Shown here: piece after piece, positions 44,858-53,931 of the stretch
Numbering within the stretch: position 1 is the first letter of the stretch
Layout: each line of letters begins with the position of its first letter
From: Akkermansiaceae bacterium
GTDB taxonomy: Bacteria; Verrucomicrobiota; Verrucomicrobiia; Verrucomicrobiales; Akkermansiaceae
Direction of reading: 5' to 3'
NCBI GenBank assembly: GCA_013001695.1
Contig: JABDMC010000198.1
Span: forward strand, 1 to 58,346
Length of the DNA stretch: 58,346 nucleotides
The notes under the pieces: model-generated
Told to the model about the DNA's origin: nothing
The model's input: the letters and a program-made list of their open reading frames with translations, nothing else
Databases searched by the model: none
Position numbers and translations under genes: made by a program

Positions 44858-46531
44858 ATGGATCCCAACAACGTCATCGACCTCTTTGTCAACCGCGGCA
44901 TGATCGACCGCTCGCTCGGGGAGGACATGCTTTCCGAGATGGAGAACAGCGGGAAGGACATCGGGGAGATCCTCGCCGATTTCGAGGTGGTGCAGAGCAA
45001 GAAGGACATGTGGCCGATCGTGGCCTCGGAGCTGGGCGCCGATCTCGTGGACCTGTCGGAGTTCACGCCGCCGGAAGCGTTGCTGGCGATGATCCCGGCG
45101 GGGATGGCGCGCCTGCACGGGGCCCTGCCGATCACGGTCGATGCCGACGGCCTGACCGTGGCGCTGGTGGATCCGATGAACCCGCAAACCATCGAGGACC
45201 TGCGCTTCGCCCTGGGGCAGGAGGTCAAGGTGGTGGTGGCGCCGGACCACGTCGTGGAGGCCAAGATCAACGAGCTTTACGGCGGCGGGGAAGGGGAGGC
45301 CATGGAGGAACTCCTCGGCCAGCTGGAGGGAGGGGTGGACGGCATGTCCGACCAGGAACTCGAGCAGGAGGCCAACTCCGCCCCGATCGTCCGCTACGTC
45401 GACCTCGTCCTCTACCAGGCGATCAAGGAGCGCGCCTCGGACATCCACTTCGAGCCGGTCGAGAAGGAATTCAAGATCCGCTACCGGGTCGATGGATCGC
45501 TCTACGAGATGGCTCCGCCCCCGGCGCACCTCGCCCTGCCGATCATTTCGCGGGTCAAGGTGATGTCGAACATGAACATCGCGGAACGCCGCGTCCCGCA
45601 GGACGGACGGATCGTGAAGCAGATCGGCGAGCAGTCGGTCGACCTGCGGGTGTCCTCGCTGCCCACGACCTACGGGGAGAGCGTGGTGCTGCGGGTCCTC
45701 GACCGGTCCAACGTGAACCTCAACCTCGAGGCCCTCGGCCTGCCCCCGCACGTCAGCGAGTACGTCACCCACACGATCCACAAGCCGAACGGGATCTTCG
45801 TGGTGACCGGGCCGACCGGCGCCGGGAAGACGACCACCCTCTACGCCGCCCTGCGCGAGATCAACACCATCGACTCCAAGCTGCTCACCGCCGAGGACCC
45901 GGTCGAGTACGACATCGACGGGATCATCCAGATTCCGGTGCACGAGGCCATCGAGCTGACCTTTGCGCGCATCCTGCGGGCCTTCCTGCGGCAGGACCCC
46001 GACAAGATCCTCGTCGGCGAGATCCGCGACCTCGAGACCGCCCAGATCGCGATCCAGGCGTCGTTGACCGGGCACCTCGTGCTCTCCACGCTGCACACCA
46101 ACGATGCCGCCGGGGCGGTGACGCGCCTCGTTGACATGGGGACCGAGCCCTTCCTGGTGGCGGCCTCCCTCGAGGGGGTCCTCGCCCAGCGCCTGATCCG
46201 GACGATCTGCAAGGAGTGCAAGGCGGCCTACGAGCCGAGCGAAGCGATCCTGACCCAGCTCGGGCTGGCGGCCCACGAGATCGGCGACAAGCAGTTCTTC
46301 ACCGGCCAGGGGTGCGACGAATGCGGGCAAACCGGCTACCGGGGGCGCAAGGGCCTCTTCGAACTCCTCGACGTCTCGGACCCGATCGCGGAATTGATCA
46401 CCGAGCGGGCCCCCAGCGTGGTGATCAAGCAGAAGGCGATCGAGCTCGGCATGACGACGCTGCGGGAAGACGGCTTGCGGAATATCTACGAAGGAGTGGC
46501 CACAATCGAGGAAGTGCTCAAGTATACCTGA
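44858..46531 (+). CDS. gspE: GspE/PilB-type assembly ATPase, second of the tandem pair
   Basis: A 557-residue ATPase with an MshEN N-domain (about 5-150) and RASDIHFEP in N2. The motor has Walker A GPTGAGKT (318-325), Walker B LVGEIRDLETAQ and a CKEC/CDEC zinc site. Its N-terminus differs clearly from the first copy (MDPNNVIDLFVNRGMIDRSL). Either both copies work at one machine (alternating loading) or each has its own platform protein. The ATG at 44858 is chosen over an in-frame TTG at 44837. Confidence 0.92.
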   Translation: MDPNNVIDLFVNRGMIDRSLGEDMLSEMENSGKDIGEILADFEVVQSKKDMWPIVASELGADLVDLSEFTPPEALLAMIPAGMARLHGALPITVDADGLTVALVDPMNPQTIEDLRFALGQEVKVVVAPDHVVEAKINELYGGGEGEAMEELLGQLEGGVDGMSDQELEQEANSAPIVRYVDLVLYQAIKERASDIHFEPVEKEFKIRYRVDGSLYEMAPPPAHLALPIISRVKVMSNMNIAERRVPQDGRIVKQIGEQSVDLRVSSLPTTYGESVVLRVLDRSNVNLNLEALGLPPHVSEYVTHTIHKPNGIFVVTGPTGAGKTTTLYAALREINTIDSKLLTAEDPVEYDIDGIIQIPVHEAIELTFARILRAFLRQDPDKILVGEIRDLETAQIAIQASLTGHLVLSTLHTNDAAGAVTRLVDMGTEPFLVAASLEGVLAQRLIRTICKECKAAYEPSEAILTQLGLAAHEIGDKQFFTGQGCDECGQTGYRGRKGLFELLDVSDPIAELITERAPSVVIKQKAIELGMTTLREDGLRNIYEGVATIEEVLKYT

Positions 46532-46622
46532 AGATTAATCTCCATTTGCCTCACATGGCGCGGGTGATTTTGGAACGCGCCGCTTGATTTAGAAATCCCA
46601 TCAACGCTAGGAATACAACCAG

Positions 46623-47897
46623 ATGTCAAACTTTCAGTATATCGCACTCGACGCCAAGGGGGAGCAGACCACCGGGACGGTGCAGGCCGGTTCCGAGGCG
46701 GATGCCGTGGCGCAACTCCGCACCCAGGGACTTTATCCGACGCAAGTGGTGGAAGAGGGCAAGGGGAAGCTTGCGGCGGGCAAGAAGGCGGCCAAGGGCA
46801 AGCGCAAGGTGAAGGCCAAGGCCAAGACCGGGGGCCGCGTCAAACCCAAGACGCTCATGATTTTCACCCGGCAGCTGGCGACCCTCATCGACTCGGGCCT
46901 GCCGTTGCTGCGGGGATTGACGGTCCTGGCCAAGCAGGAGCCCAATCCGGTCCTGAAGGGGACCATCAATTCCCTCGCGGACTCGGTGCAGGGCGGATCG
47001 ACGTTCTCCGAGAGTCTCGCGCAACACCCGCGCATCTTCAACAAGCTCTACGTCAACATGGTGAAGGCGGGGGAACTCGGCGGGGTGCTCGAGATCGTCC
47101 TGACGCGCCTCGCGGAATACCAGGAGAAGGCCCACAAGCTGAAGAACAAGATCGTCTCGGCGATGGTCTATCCGGTGATCGTGATGTTCATCGCGGTGGC
47201 GATCCTGACCTTCCTGATGTTGTTCATTGTCCCGAAGTTCAAGGACATGTTCAACGAGATGGGCAACGCGCAACTGCCGACGATCTCGAAGGTGGTGTTC
47301 AACTTCTCGGAATGGATGCTGGCGCGGGCCCTCATCGTGCCGAACGCGGTCTGGATCCTGGTGGGGGCCGCCGCGGTCTGGTTCCTCGCCCAGACGTGGG
47401 GCAAGACCAAGGGCGGCCGGCGGGGCATCGACACCTTCAAGCTCAAGATGCCCCTCTTCGGGGACATCCAGCGCAAGAGCGCCATCGCGCGATTCTCGCG
47501 GACCCTCGGAACCCTCGTGACCTCCGGGGTGCCGATCCTGCAGGCCCTCAACATCACGCGGGAGACCGCCGGGAATGTCATCATCTCGGAGGCCATCGGC
47601 AAGGTGCACGAGGCCGTCAAGGAAGGGGAGTCCATCGTGCAACCCCTCTCCGCCAGCGGGGTGTTCCCCGCGATGGTGATCAGCATGGTGGACGTCGGGG
47701 AGGAGACCGGCCAGTTGCCGGAAATGCTCCTCAAGATTGCCGATGTCTACGACGACGAGGTCGACAACGCCGTCACGGCCCTGACCTCCATCCTGGAACC
47801 GATCATGATCGTGTTCCTGGCGCTGGTGGTGGGTTCCATAGTATTTGCACTCTTCCTGCCCCTGATTAAGATTATCCAGACCATGCAGGGAAATTGA
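46623..47897 (+). CDS. gspF: GspF/PilC-type inner-membrane platform protein
   Basis: A 424-residue protein. MSNFQYIALDAKGEQTTGTV is the standard start. The short Lys/Ala linker (about 45-75) is followed by the first GspF domain (FTRQLATLIDSGLPLLRGL), a helix pair near 180-250, the second domain (FSRTLGTLVTSGVPILQAL) and a final helix. A 91-base gap with an AT-rich stretch separates it from the ATPase before it. It is the platform for pseudopilus assembly. Confidence 0.92.
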   Translation: MSNFQYIALDAKGEQTTGTVQAGSEADAVAQLRTQGLYPTQVVEEGKGKLAAGKKAAKGKRKVKAKAKTGGRVKPKTLMIFTRQLATLIDSGLPLLRGLTVLAKQEPNPVLKGTINSLADSVQGGSTFSESLAQHPRIFNKLYVNMVKAGELGGVLEIVLTRLAEYQEKAHKLKNKIVSAMVYPVIVMFIAVAILTFLMLFIVPKFKDMFNEMGNAQLPTISKVVFNFSEWMLARALIVPNAVWILVGAAAVWFLAQTWGKTKGGRRGIDTFKLKMPLFGDIQRKSAIARFSRTLGTLVTSGVPILQALNITRETAGNVIISEAIGKVHEAVKEGESIVQPLSASGVFPAMVISMVDVGEETGQLPEMLLKIADVYDDEVDNAVTALTSILEPIMIVFLALVVGSIVFALFLPLIKIIQTMQGN

Positions 47898-47915
47898 GCC
47901 TGGTCGCCCGAACCC

Positions 47916-48470
47916 ATGAAAACCCCTAACTTTCAGAATACCAGCCGCTTACGCGGATTTACCCTCGTCGAGTTGCTCGCCGTGGTCACCATCATCGTCA
48001 TCCTGTCCGGGTTGACCGTGGGGGCCATGGGCTGGGTGCAGAAGAAGGCCGCCGTCGAGAAAACCAGGGCCCAGGTGGCCCTGATCGAGAACGGACTGGA
48101 GCGCTACAACGCGAAGGTGGGAATCTACCCCGAGTTGCGAACCAGCACCGGGCTGGAGCTCTACATGGTTCTCTTCGGGGACGGGGTGGGAGCCGATGGG
48201 ATCCTCGAGACCGACGACGACACCACCCCGGACGGCAAGCCCGACGAGGGCGCCACGGTCTTCGTCCCGGAACTGGATCCGGTCGCCAATCAGATGAAAA
48301 TGGTGGAGCCCGCGGGCCGGAATGCCAAGCCCGCCAAGATGGTGGATGCCTTTGGCGTTTCCTTCCGCTACGCCGGCGGCAGGTTTGCGCGCAACAACCC
48401 GGATTTTGACCTCTCCTCGGCCGGCGCCGATGGCAGGTTCAATACCGAGGACGACCTGGTGAATTGGTAG
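47916..48470 (+). CDS. gspG: Type II secretion major pseudopilin (GspG-like)
   Basis: A 184-residue prepilin. A basic leader ends MKTPNFQNTSRLRG, cleaved after G14 by prepilin peptidase. The mature protein begins FTLVELLAVVTIIVILSGL with the conserved Glu at +5 and the hydrophobic assembly helix. The globular part is of GspG type: YPELRTSTGLELYMVLFGDG, a Ca-type Asp-rich stretch (ETDDDTTPDGKPDEG), and an ending RYAGGRFARNNPDFDLSSAG with GADGRFNTEDD. It lies 18 bases after gspF. Confidence 0.88.
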   Translation: MKTPNFQNTSRLRGFTLVELLAVVTIIVILSGLTVGAMGWVQKKAAVEKTRAQVALIENGLERYNAKVGIYPELRTSTGLELYMVLFGDGVGADGILETDDDTTPDGKPDEGATVFVPELDPVANQMKMVEPAGRNAKPAKMVDAFGVSFRYAGGRFARNNPDFDLSSAGADGRFNTEDDLVNW

Positions 48471-48569
48471 GACCCGTCCCGGGTCCCCGGATTCGCCCCC
48501 GAGGAGGTTCCGGCGCTGCGCCGGGCGACCCCATTTGCGGTGCCACGGTTTGCGTGGTAATTTAGCCGG

Positions 48570-49160
48570 ATGATGACGAGTGATCCGGGAAAACCAGCCG
48601 TCCGCCGAGTTCTCCAGCCCCGTTCCACCGCTTCGGCGAAGCCGGGCTTCACCCTGATCGAACTGCTGTCGGTGGTCGCGGTCCTCGTGATCCTGGCGGC
48701 CTTGGTGGGCGTGGCGGTCAATGCCGCCCTGCGGAAGAGCCGGATCAGGACGACTTATCAACAAATTGCGCTCCTCGAGAATGGTCTGGAGCGCTTCCAT
48801 GTGGCGACCGGGTGCTATCCTCAGGGAATCGACCATGACGGCCTCATCGTTTACATGGCCCTCAACGGGGACGGCGTGGGGCCTGATGGCGTGGCGGGAA
48901 CGCCGGACGATGAAGCGCCCGACGGGAAGCCCGATCCGGGCCGCACCGTCTTCCTGTCGGGCCTCGACCCCGATGTGAACTCCCTGCGGATGGTGGAGCC
49001 GTCCGGTCCCGGGGCCACGCCGGCCCGCCTCGTGGATCCCTTTGGGCAACCTTATCGTTACGCTGGCGGAAAGAATATTCCCGAGCGCAACCCGGCTCCC
49101 GAGCTGTGGTCCGCCGGCCCCGACGGGCGGTGGAATACCGCGGACGACATCCGGAACTGA
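48570..49160 (+). CDS. Second GspG-like pseudopilin
   Basis: A 196-residue paralogue of the pseudopilin at 47916. The leader MMTSDPGKPAVRRVLQPRSTASAKPG is longer (26 residues), cleaved before FTLIELLSVVAVLVILAALV. The globular part repeats the same elements (GDGVGPDGVAGTPDDEAPDG, RYAGGKN, GPDGRWNTADD). A minor pilin or an alternative major pilin are both possible. It may have its own promoter: TTGCGG (48535-48540) and TAATTT (48558-48563), placing the start at or beside the ATG. Confidence 0.85.
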   Translation: MMTSDPGKPAVRRVLQPRSTASAKPGFTLIELLSVVAVLVILAALVGVAVNAALRKSRIRTTYQQIALLENGLERFHVATGCYPQGIDHDGLIVYMALNGDGVGPDGVAGTPDDEAPDGKPDPGRTVFLSGLDPDVNSLRMVEPSGPGATPARLVDPFGQPYRYAGGKNIPERNPAPELWSAGPDGRWNTADDIRN

Positions 49161-49295
49161 CTGGCCCCCGGCACGGTTTCCGGGGGGGGAGGCTCCCCAT
49201 CCCCGTGACCCTCGGCCCCCCGTGGCGCCGGGGAATTTGATGCGCACATTTCTTTTCTCTCTTCGCTGGCATATCAACTGCCTTGGGTCAAGATT

Positions 49296-50618
49296 ATGGC
49301 CCTCAACCACGCCGGTCCTCTTCCCGTGAGCCGTCTCCGCATTTTGACCTTGGGATGGGAATTTCCGCCATTGATCAATGGCGGGCTCGGGGTGGCGTGT
49401 TTCGGGCTCTCCAAGGCGCTCGCCAAGCACGTCGACCTGGAGGTCATCGTCCCGCAATCCGATCCGTCGGCCGGCTACGACGGCTTCGCCCTCCGGGGGG
49501 TCAACAACCTCGACGTGGTGGACCTCGTCTCCGCGGAGGAGCGCTACAGCTACGAGAGTTTCGCCCAGGTCAGCCGGATTCCGACGCGCCTGGACCCCTA
49601 CGCCGACGAAGCCACCATCCTGGAGAAGCTCTCCCCGGGATCCTCGCAATGGCTGACGTTTTCGCAGACCACCGCCGCGCAGCTCGACATGTTCCGCATG
49701 GGCACCCTCTACGGCGAGGACCTCGGCGTGAAGGTCGTGGAGTTCTCCAAGATTGCCGCCAAGCTCGCCATGCAGCGGGACTTCGACATCGTGCACGCCC
49801 ACGACTGGATGACCTACCTCGCCGGCGTGGAGGTGAAGAAGGCCACCGGCAAGCCGCTGGTGGTGCACGTCCATGCCTCCCAGTACGACCGCGCCGGGGC
49901 CCACGCCCGCGGGTGGATCTACGACCTCGAGAAGTACGGCATGGAAGAGGCCGACTGCGTCATCCCGGTGAGTCACTACACCGGCAAGGTCGTCACCGGC
50001 CACTACCTCATCGACCCGGCCAAGGTGCATCCGATCCACAACGGGGCCGACCCGGTGGCGAGTTACACGACGACCAAGAAATTCCCCGAGAAGCTCGTCC
50101 TCTTCCTCGGGCGGTTGACCGCCCAGAAGGGGCCGGAATACTTCGTGGAGATCGCCTCGAAGGTCGCCACCATGTATTCGGATGTGCGCTTCGTGATGGC
50201 GGGGTCCGGCGAGAAGCTCAAGCAGTTGATCGAGAGCGGGGCCTACCGCGGGCTCGGCGGGAAGTTCCACTTCACCGGGTTCCTCGACATGGACAAGGTC
50301 CACGAACTCCTGTCCATGACGGATGTCTACTGCATGCCCTCGGTCTCGGAGCCGTTCGGGTTGTCGGCCCTGGAAGCCGCCCAGTTCCGTATTCCGGCGG
50401 TGATCTCGCGGCAGTCCGGCGTGTCGGAGGTCCTCAAGGGCGCCCTCAAGGCCGACTTCTGGGATACCGATCTCATGGCGAAGTACATCGTGGACCTCCT
50501 CACCGACGACCAGTTGCGGGAGCGGGTCCTCGACCAGGGGAGCAAGGATGTGGCGGCCGCGACCTGGGACGCCTCCGCCGAGAAAGTCGTCAAGGTCTAC
50601 GAAAGTCTCATGTCGTGA
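49296..50618 (+). CDS. GT4 glycosyltransferase, glycogen synthase-like
   Basis: A 440-residue GT-B enzyme. LTLGWEFPPLINGGLGVACFGL is the acceptor-domain motif shared by bacterial/archaeal glycogen synthases and GT4-type glucan synthases. HAHDWMTYLAGV, LFLGRLTAQKGPEYF (donor domain, RLTAQKG) and SEPFGLSALEAAQFRIPAV (E-x7-E site) are in place. It likely makes alpha-1,4-glucan from a nucleotide or glucose-1-phosphate donor. Coupled by a GTGA overlap to a GH57 enzyme, a pairing seen in many glucan operons. With glgB nearby, a glycogen role is favoured. A classical GlgA (GT5) is not in the window. Confidence 0.8.
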   Translation: MALNHAGPLPVSRLRILTLGWEFPPLINGGLGVACFGLSKALAKHVDLEVIVPQSDPSAGYDGFALRGVNNLDVVDLVSAEERYSYESFAQVSRIPTRLDPYADEATILEKLSPGSSQWLTFSQTTAAQLDMFRMGTLYGEDLGVKVVEFSKIAAKLAMQRDFDIVHAHDWMTYLAGVEVKKATGKPLVVHVHASQYDRAGAHARGWIYDLEKYGMEEADCVIPVSHYTGKVVTGHYLIDPAKVHPIHNGADPVASYTTTKKFPEKLVLFLGRLTAQKGPEYFVEIASKVATMYSDVRFVMAGSGEKLKQLIESGAYRGLGGKFHFTGFLDMDKVHELLSMTDVYCMPSVSEPFGLSALEAAQFRIPAVISRQSGVSEVLKGALKADFWDTDLMAKYIVDLLTDDQLRERVLDQGSKDVAAATWDASAEKVVKVYESLMS

Positions 50619-51829
50619 AGGATACCGCCCCCCTCCCATCCCCCTGCGTCTATTTCCAGGTCCACCAGCCGTTCCGGCTCGTCGAGTACGACTTCTTCCG
50701 GATCGGGCAGCACGCCTACTACGAGAACGACTGGCTGAACCAGGAGGTCTTCGAGAAGGTCGCGGAGAAGAGCTACCTGCCCGCGACCCGCCTCTTCCGG
50801 GAGCTCGTCCGGGAGACCGACGGGCGCTTTCGCCTGGCGTTGTCCTTCAGCGGGCTGGCCCTCGCGCAGATGGCGGATTACCGGCCCGATGTCCTCGAGG
50901 CCTTCCAGGAGCTCGTCGGCACCGGCGCGGTGGAGGTCCTCGGCGAAACCTACTACCATTCCCTGGCGAGCCTCCGGTCGCCCCGCGAGTTCGAGCGGCA
51001 GGTCGACCTGCACCGGGAGAAAGTGGGGAAGCTGTTCGGCGTCGAGCCGCGCGTCTTCCGGAACACGGAGCTGGTGTATTCCAACGACCTCGCGCTGGCC
51101 GCCGAAGAGATGGGTTTCGAGGGAATCCTGGGGGAGGGGGTCTCGTGGCTCCTGCGGTCGCGGTCGCCGAACTACGTCTGCCAGCCGCCGAACACGGCGG
51201 GCATCAAGACCCTCCTCCGCAACCCCGGCCTGTCGGACGACATCGCCTTCCGCTTTTCGGACCGCAACTGGAAGGAATTCCCGGTGACGGCCGAGAAGTT
51301 CGTCGGGTGGATCGGAAAACACCCCGGGGACATCGTGAATCTCTTCATGGACCTCGAGTCGCTGGGAGAGCACCAGTGGGCCGACAGCGGCATTTTCGAT
51401 TTCTGGCGCGACTTCGCGCACCTCACGCTGCGCAAGGGGGGGCGCTTCGTCACCCCCTCGGAGGCCATCGCGGAATTCAAGCCCCGCCACACCTACGATT
51501 GCCGGCAACCGACGTCCTGGGCGGATTACGAGCGCGACCTCTCGGCGTGGCTGGGGAACGTCATGCAGAAGGAGGCCGCCGACAAGGTCAGCGCCCTCGA
51601 GGCGGACGTGCTCGCCACGGAGGACCCGCAATTGATCCACGCCTGGTCGAAGCTGCAGACCTCGGACCACCTCCACTACATGTCGACCAAGGGCGGGACG
51701 GACGGCGAGGTGCACGGCTACTTCTCGCCCTACGACAGTCCCTACGACGCCTACATCTACTTCATGAACGCCCTGGCCGACCTGCAGATCCGCGTCCAGC
51801 GGGCGGTCACCCCGTGCGCAGCGGCCTGA
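50615..51829 (+). CDS. GH57 alpha-amylase-type glucan enzyme
   Basis: A 404-residue retaining glycosidase/transferase. The family's five motifs are visible: HQPFR (17-21), the GETYYH loop (110-115), the nucleophile Glu E152 in FRNTELVY, the acid/base Asp D246 in FMDLESLGEH, and LQTSDHLHYM near 350. Length fits the amylase-type rather than the 520-residue branching-enzyme type of GH57. Start is a GTG in the stop of the GT4 gene. It may trim or shape the glucan made by its partner. Confidence 0.85.
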   Translation: MKDTAPLPSPCVYFQVHQPFRLVEYDFFRIGQHAYYENDWLNQEVFEKVAEKSYLPATRLFRELVRETDGRFRLALSFSGLALAQMADYRPDVLEAFQELVGTGAVEVLGETYYHSLASLRSPREFERQVDLHREKVGKLFGVEPRVFRNTELVYSNDLALAAEEMGFEGILGEGVSWLLRSRSPNYVCQPPNTAGIKTLLRNPGLSDDIAFRFSDRNWKEFPVTAEKFVGWIGKHPGDIVNLFMDLESLGEHQWADSGIFDFWRDFAHLTLRKGGRFVTPSEAIAEFKPRHTYDCRQPTSWADYERDLSAWLGNVMQKEAADKVSALEADVLATEDPQLIHAWSKLQTSDHLHYMSTKGGTDGEVHGYFSPYDSPYDAYIYFMNALADLQIRVQRAVTPCAAA

Positions 51830-51846
51830 CGGTCGCGAAGGCGGGG

Positions 51847-52278
51847 TCAGGCGACCTTCACGGCCGGCACGGGACCGACATCGCTGCCGCCGCGCAGGAA
51901 GGCCTGCAGTTCTCTCGGGAGGACGGGCTGCCGCGCAATGCGATAGCCTTCCTGGAACCCCCCGCAAACTTCCGAAAAGGTGAAGGCGAGCATCTCGACC
52001 ACGGAGCGCACCTCCTCCGAGGTCGCGTGAATGACGACGCCGCTGATGCCGCGGTCGAGGACCTTCTCGTAGATGGATGCGAGTTGCAGGGCGCCGTTCT
52101 CACAAACGTGAAAGCGGGTCACCTCGCTGAAGTCCAGATACTCCACGCACCCCTCGAGCCTCGTGGGCATGTGGGCCAACTCGTTGTAGTAGTTGATGGC
52201 GTCACCGAGGGTGACATGGTCCCATCCCGAAACGAGGAGGGCGTGGTTGTCCAAGTCATATTCGTAGGCTATCGGCAT
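51847..52278 (-). CDS. STAS/SpoIIAA-like hypothetical protein
   Basis: A 143-residue soluble protein. It has alternating strands and helices with MPIAYEYDLDNHALLVSGWD, then CVEYLDFSEVTRF and GVVIHATSEEVRSVVEMLAF, a layout like the STAS-like SpoIIAA/DUF-type fold of about 120 residues. No catalytic residues stand out. It is alone between the GH57 gene and msrA. Upstream the leader contains a clear TAAGGAG. Function unknown. Confidence 0.6.
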   Translation of the reverse strand: MPIAYEYDLDNHALLVSGWDHVTLGDAINYYNELAHMPTRLEGCVEYLDFSEVTRFHVCENGALQLASIYEKVLDRGISGVVIHATSEEVRSVVEMLAFTFSEVCGGFQEGYRIARQPVLPRELQAFLRGGSDVGPVPAVKVA

Positions 52279-52403
52279 GGGGGGGGGAGGGGGGAGACAC
52301 TCCTTACATCCTCACTATAAACCGCATAGCCACTTCGCTAGCTAGAGAAATTCCACAATGTGAACGCCTTGCCCGGCCGGGCGTCCGGCCCCCGCGCGGC
52401 GGT

Positions 52404-53054
52404 TTAGTCCTTCAATTTAAGCTTCTTCAGCTTCGGCTGGATGACCGCCCGGCAGTAGCCGTTGTTACGCTTGTTGAGGAAATAAAAATCCTGATGCTCG
52501 GCTTCGGCGGGGTAGAACGTGGCGGCCTTGCGGATCTCGGTGACGATCGGATCCTTGAAGTGCTCCTGGGCGGCCTTCATGGAGGCTTCCGCGATCTTCT
52601 TCTGGCGATCATCGGCGTAAAAGATGACGGAGCGGTATTGCGGCCCGACGTCGGCGCCCTGGCGGTCCTTGGTGGTCGGGTCGTGCAGTTCCCAGAACCA
52701 CGAGAGGATCTCCTCGAGGGGGATGACGGCGGGGTCGAACTTCAACTCGACGACCTCGACGTGCCCGGAGGTCTTGCTGCAGACCTGTTCGTAGGTCGGA
52801 TTCTCGATGTGCCCGCCCATGTACCCCGAGGTCGCGGAGTGCACGCCCTTCAACTGCTGGTAGACGGCCTCCACGCACCAGAAGCAGCCGCCCCCGAGGG
52901 TGATGGTCTCGTGTCCTTCGGGGACTTCGCGGGCATCGGTGGGGGACTTCTTCATGGCGGGTTTGGGTTCGCGCCCTTCGGCGTTGGACGGTTCGCAGGC
53001 CGCGAGGCCGAGGCCGGCCAGGCAGACGAGGACAGAGAGGGCCAGGGAGCGCAT
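52404..53054 (-). CDS. msrA: Peptide methionine (S)-sulfoxide reductase, lipoprotein form
   Basis: A 216-residue protein. MRSLALSVLVCLAGLGLAAC is a lipoprotein signal with lipidated C20. The MsrA domain (about 48-205) has catalytic C57 in GGGCFWCVE, Glu in SGYMGGH, and the C-terminal HQDFYF. It repairs oxidised methionine with thiol reductants; an exported form implies envelope protein repair. The gene begins 9 bases after the M48 peptidase stop and is probably co-transcribed. Confidence 0.92.
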   Translation of the reverse strand: MRSLALSVLVCLAGLGLAACEPSNAEGREPKPAMKKSPTDAREVPEGHETITLGGGCFWCVEAVYQQLKGVHSATSGYMGGHIENPTYEQVCSKTSGHVEVVELKFDPAVIPLEEILSWFWELHDPTTKDRQGADVGPQYRSVIFYADDRQKKIAEASMKAAQEHFKDPIVTEIRKAATFYPAEAEHQDFYFLNKRNNGYCRAVIQPKLKKLKLKD

Positions 53055-53063
53055 GGCGGGATC

Positions 53064-53846
53064 CTAGGGCCGGTAGTGGCGCAGCGCAACCGGAAGGAAG
53101 TCCTCGAGGGCCTGGATGCGCGTGCTGTCGAGCGGGTGGGTGCGCAGGAATTCCGACCCCTGGCCGCCCTGCTGCCGGTGGTAGGCCCCGAAGCGCTTCC
53201 ACAGCGCCACCGCCTCGCGGGGATCGTAGCCGGCCTTGGCCATGAAGATCAGGCCGACCTTGTCGGCTTCCAGCTCCTGGACGCGGGAAAAGGGGAGTTC
53301 CGCCCCGAGCTTGGTCCCCGTCCCGTAGATCTGGCCGGCCGTCTGGCGGGTGCCTTCCGCGGCTCCCTGCGAATTGAGGATGGCATCGAGAATGAGGCCG
53401 CCGACGGCCACCGCCTGGCCCTGCTGGACGCGGGCTTCGGCGTGGTTCGAGGTGATGTGCGCGATCTCGTGGGCCACCACCGTGGCGAGGCCCGCTTCGT
53501 TCCTGGTGATGCGGAAGAGACCGGAATTGACCCCCACCTTGCCGCCCGGGAGGGCGAAGGCATTGGGGGTCTTGTCCTCAAAGACGACGAATTCCCAGCG
53601 GGCGCCGGGGAGGTTCACGACGCGGCGCAGCCGGGTCGCGACCCGCTGCAACTGGGCGTTGTAGGAGCTGTTGCGGGAGATCGTCTTCTTCTGCTTGTAC
53701 TGCTGGAAGAGCTGGAGCCCCTGCGTCTGGAGTGAGGACGAGGCCTGGCGGATCTCGACGTTTCCGGACGGGTCCACCGCCGGCGGCGGGGGCGCACATG
53801 AGCCGAGAGCCAGGACGGGCGCGAGGAGAAATATGGCCAATCTCAT
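53064..53846 (-). CDS. M48-family zinc metallopeptidase, lipoprotein
   Basis: A 260-residue exported peptidase. The lipobox LALGSC places the lipidated Cys at 17. The zinc site is HEIAH (126-130) with a third-ligand Glu in ELEADKVG. The C-terminus (HPLDSTRIQALEDFLP) is the standard M48 loop. Homologues (LoiP/BepA-like, YcaL) degrade misfolded outer-membrane proteins in the periplasm. Paired with an exported MsrA, it suggests an envelope quality-control unit. Confidence 0.88.
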   Translation of the reverse strand: MRLAIFLLAPVLALGSCAPPPPAVDPSGNVEIRQASSSLQTQGLQLFQQYKQKKTISRNSSYNAQLQRVATRLRRVVNLPGARWEFVVFEDKTPNAFALPGGKVGVNSGLFRITRNEAGLATVVAHEIAHITSNHAEARVQQGQAVAVGGLILDAILNSQGAAEGTRQTAGQIYGTGTKLGAELPFSRVQELEADKVGLIFMAKAGYDPREAVALWKRFGAYHRQQGGQGSEFLRTHPLDSTRIQALEDFLPVALRHYRP

Positions 53847-53931
53847 CGGCGGAAAGGATGGACCGTCCGGCCGCCGCTGTCAAAGGGGGAGGGCTTGCCG
53901 CCGGGGGAGGTTGTCCACTATCCTCCCGCCC

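Noticed and set aside
46557-46581. GGCGCG...CGCGCC hairpin after the second tandem GspE as a terminator
   Set aside because: The stem is short (6 bp) with a 13-base loop and no T run; it may be incidental between two genes that probably belong to one operon.
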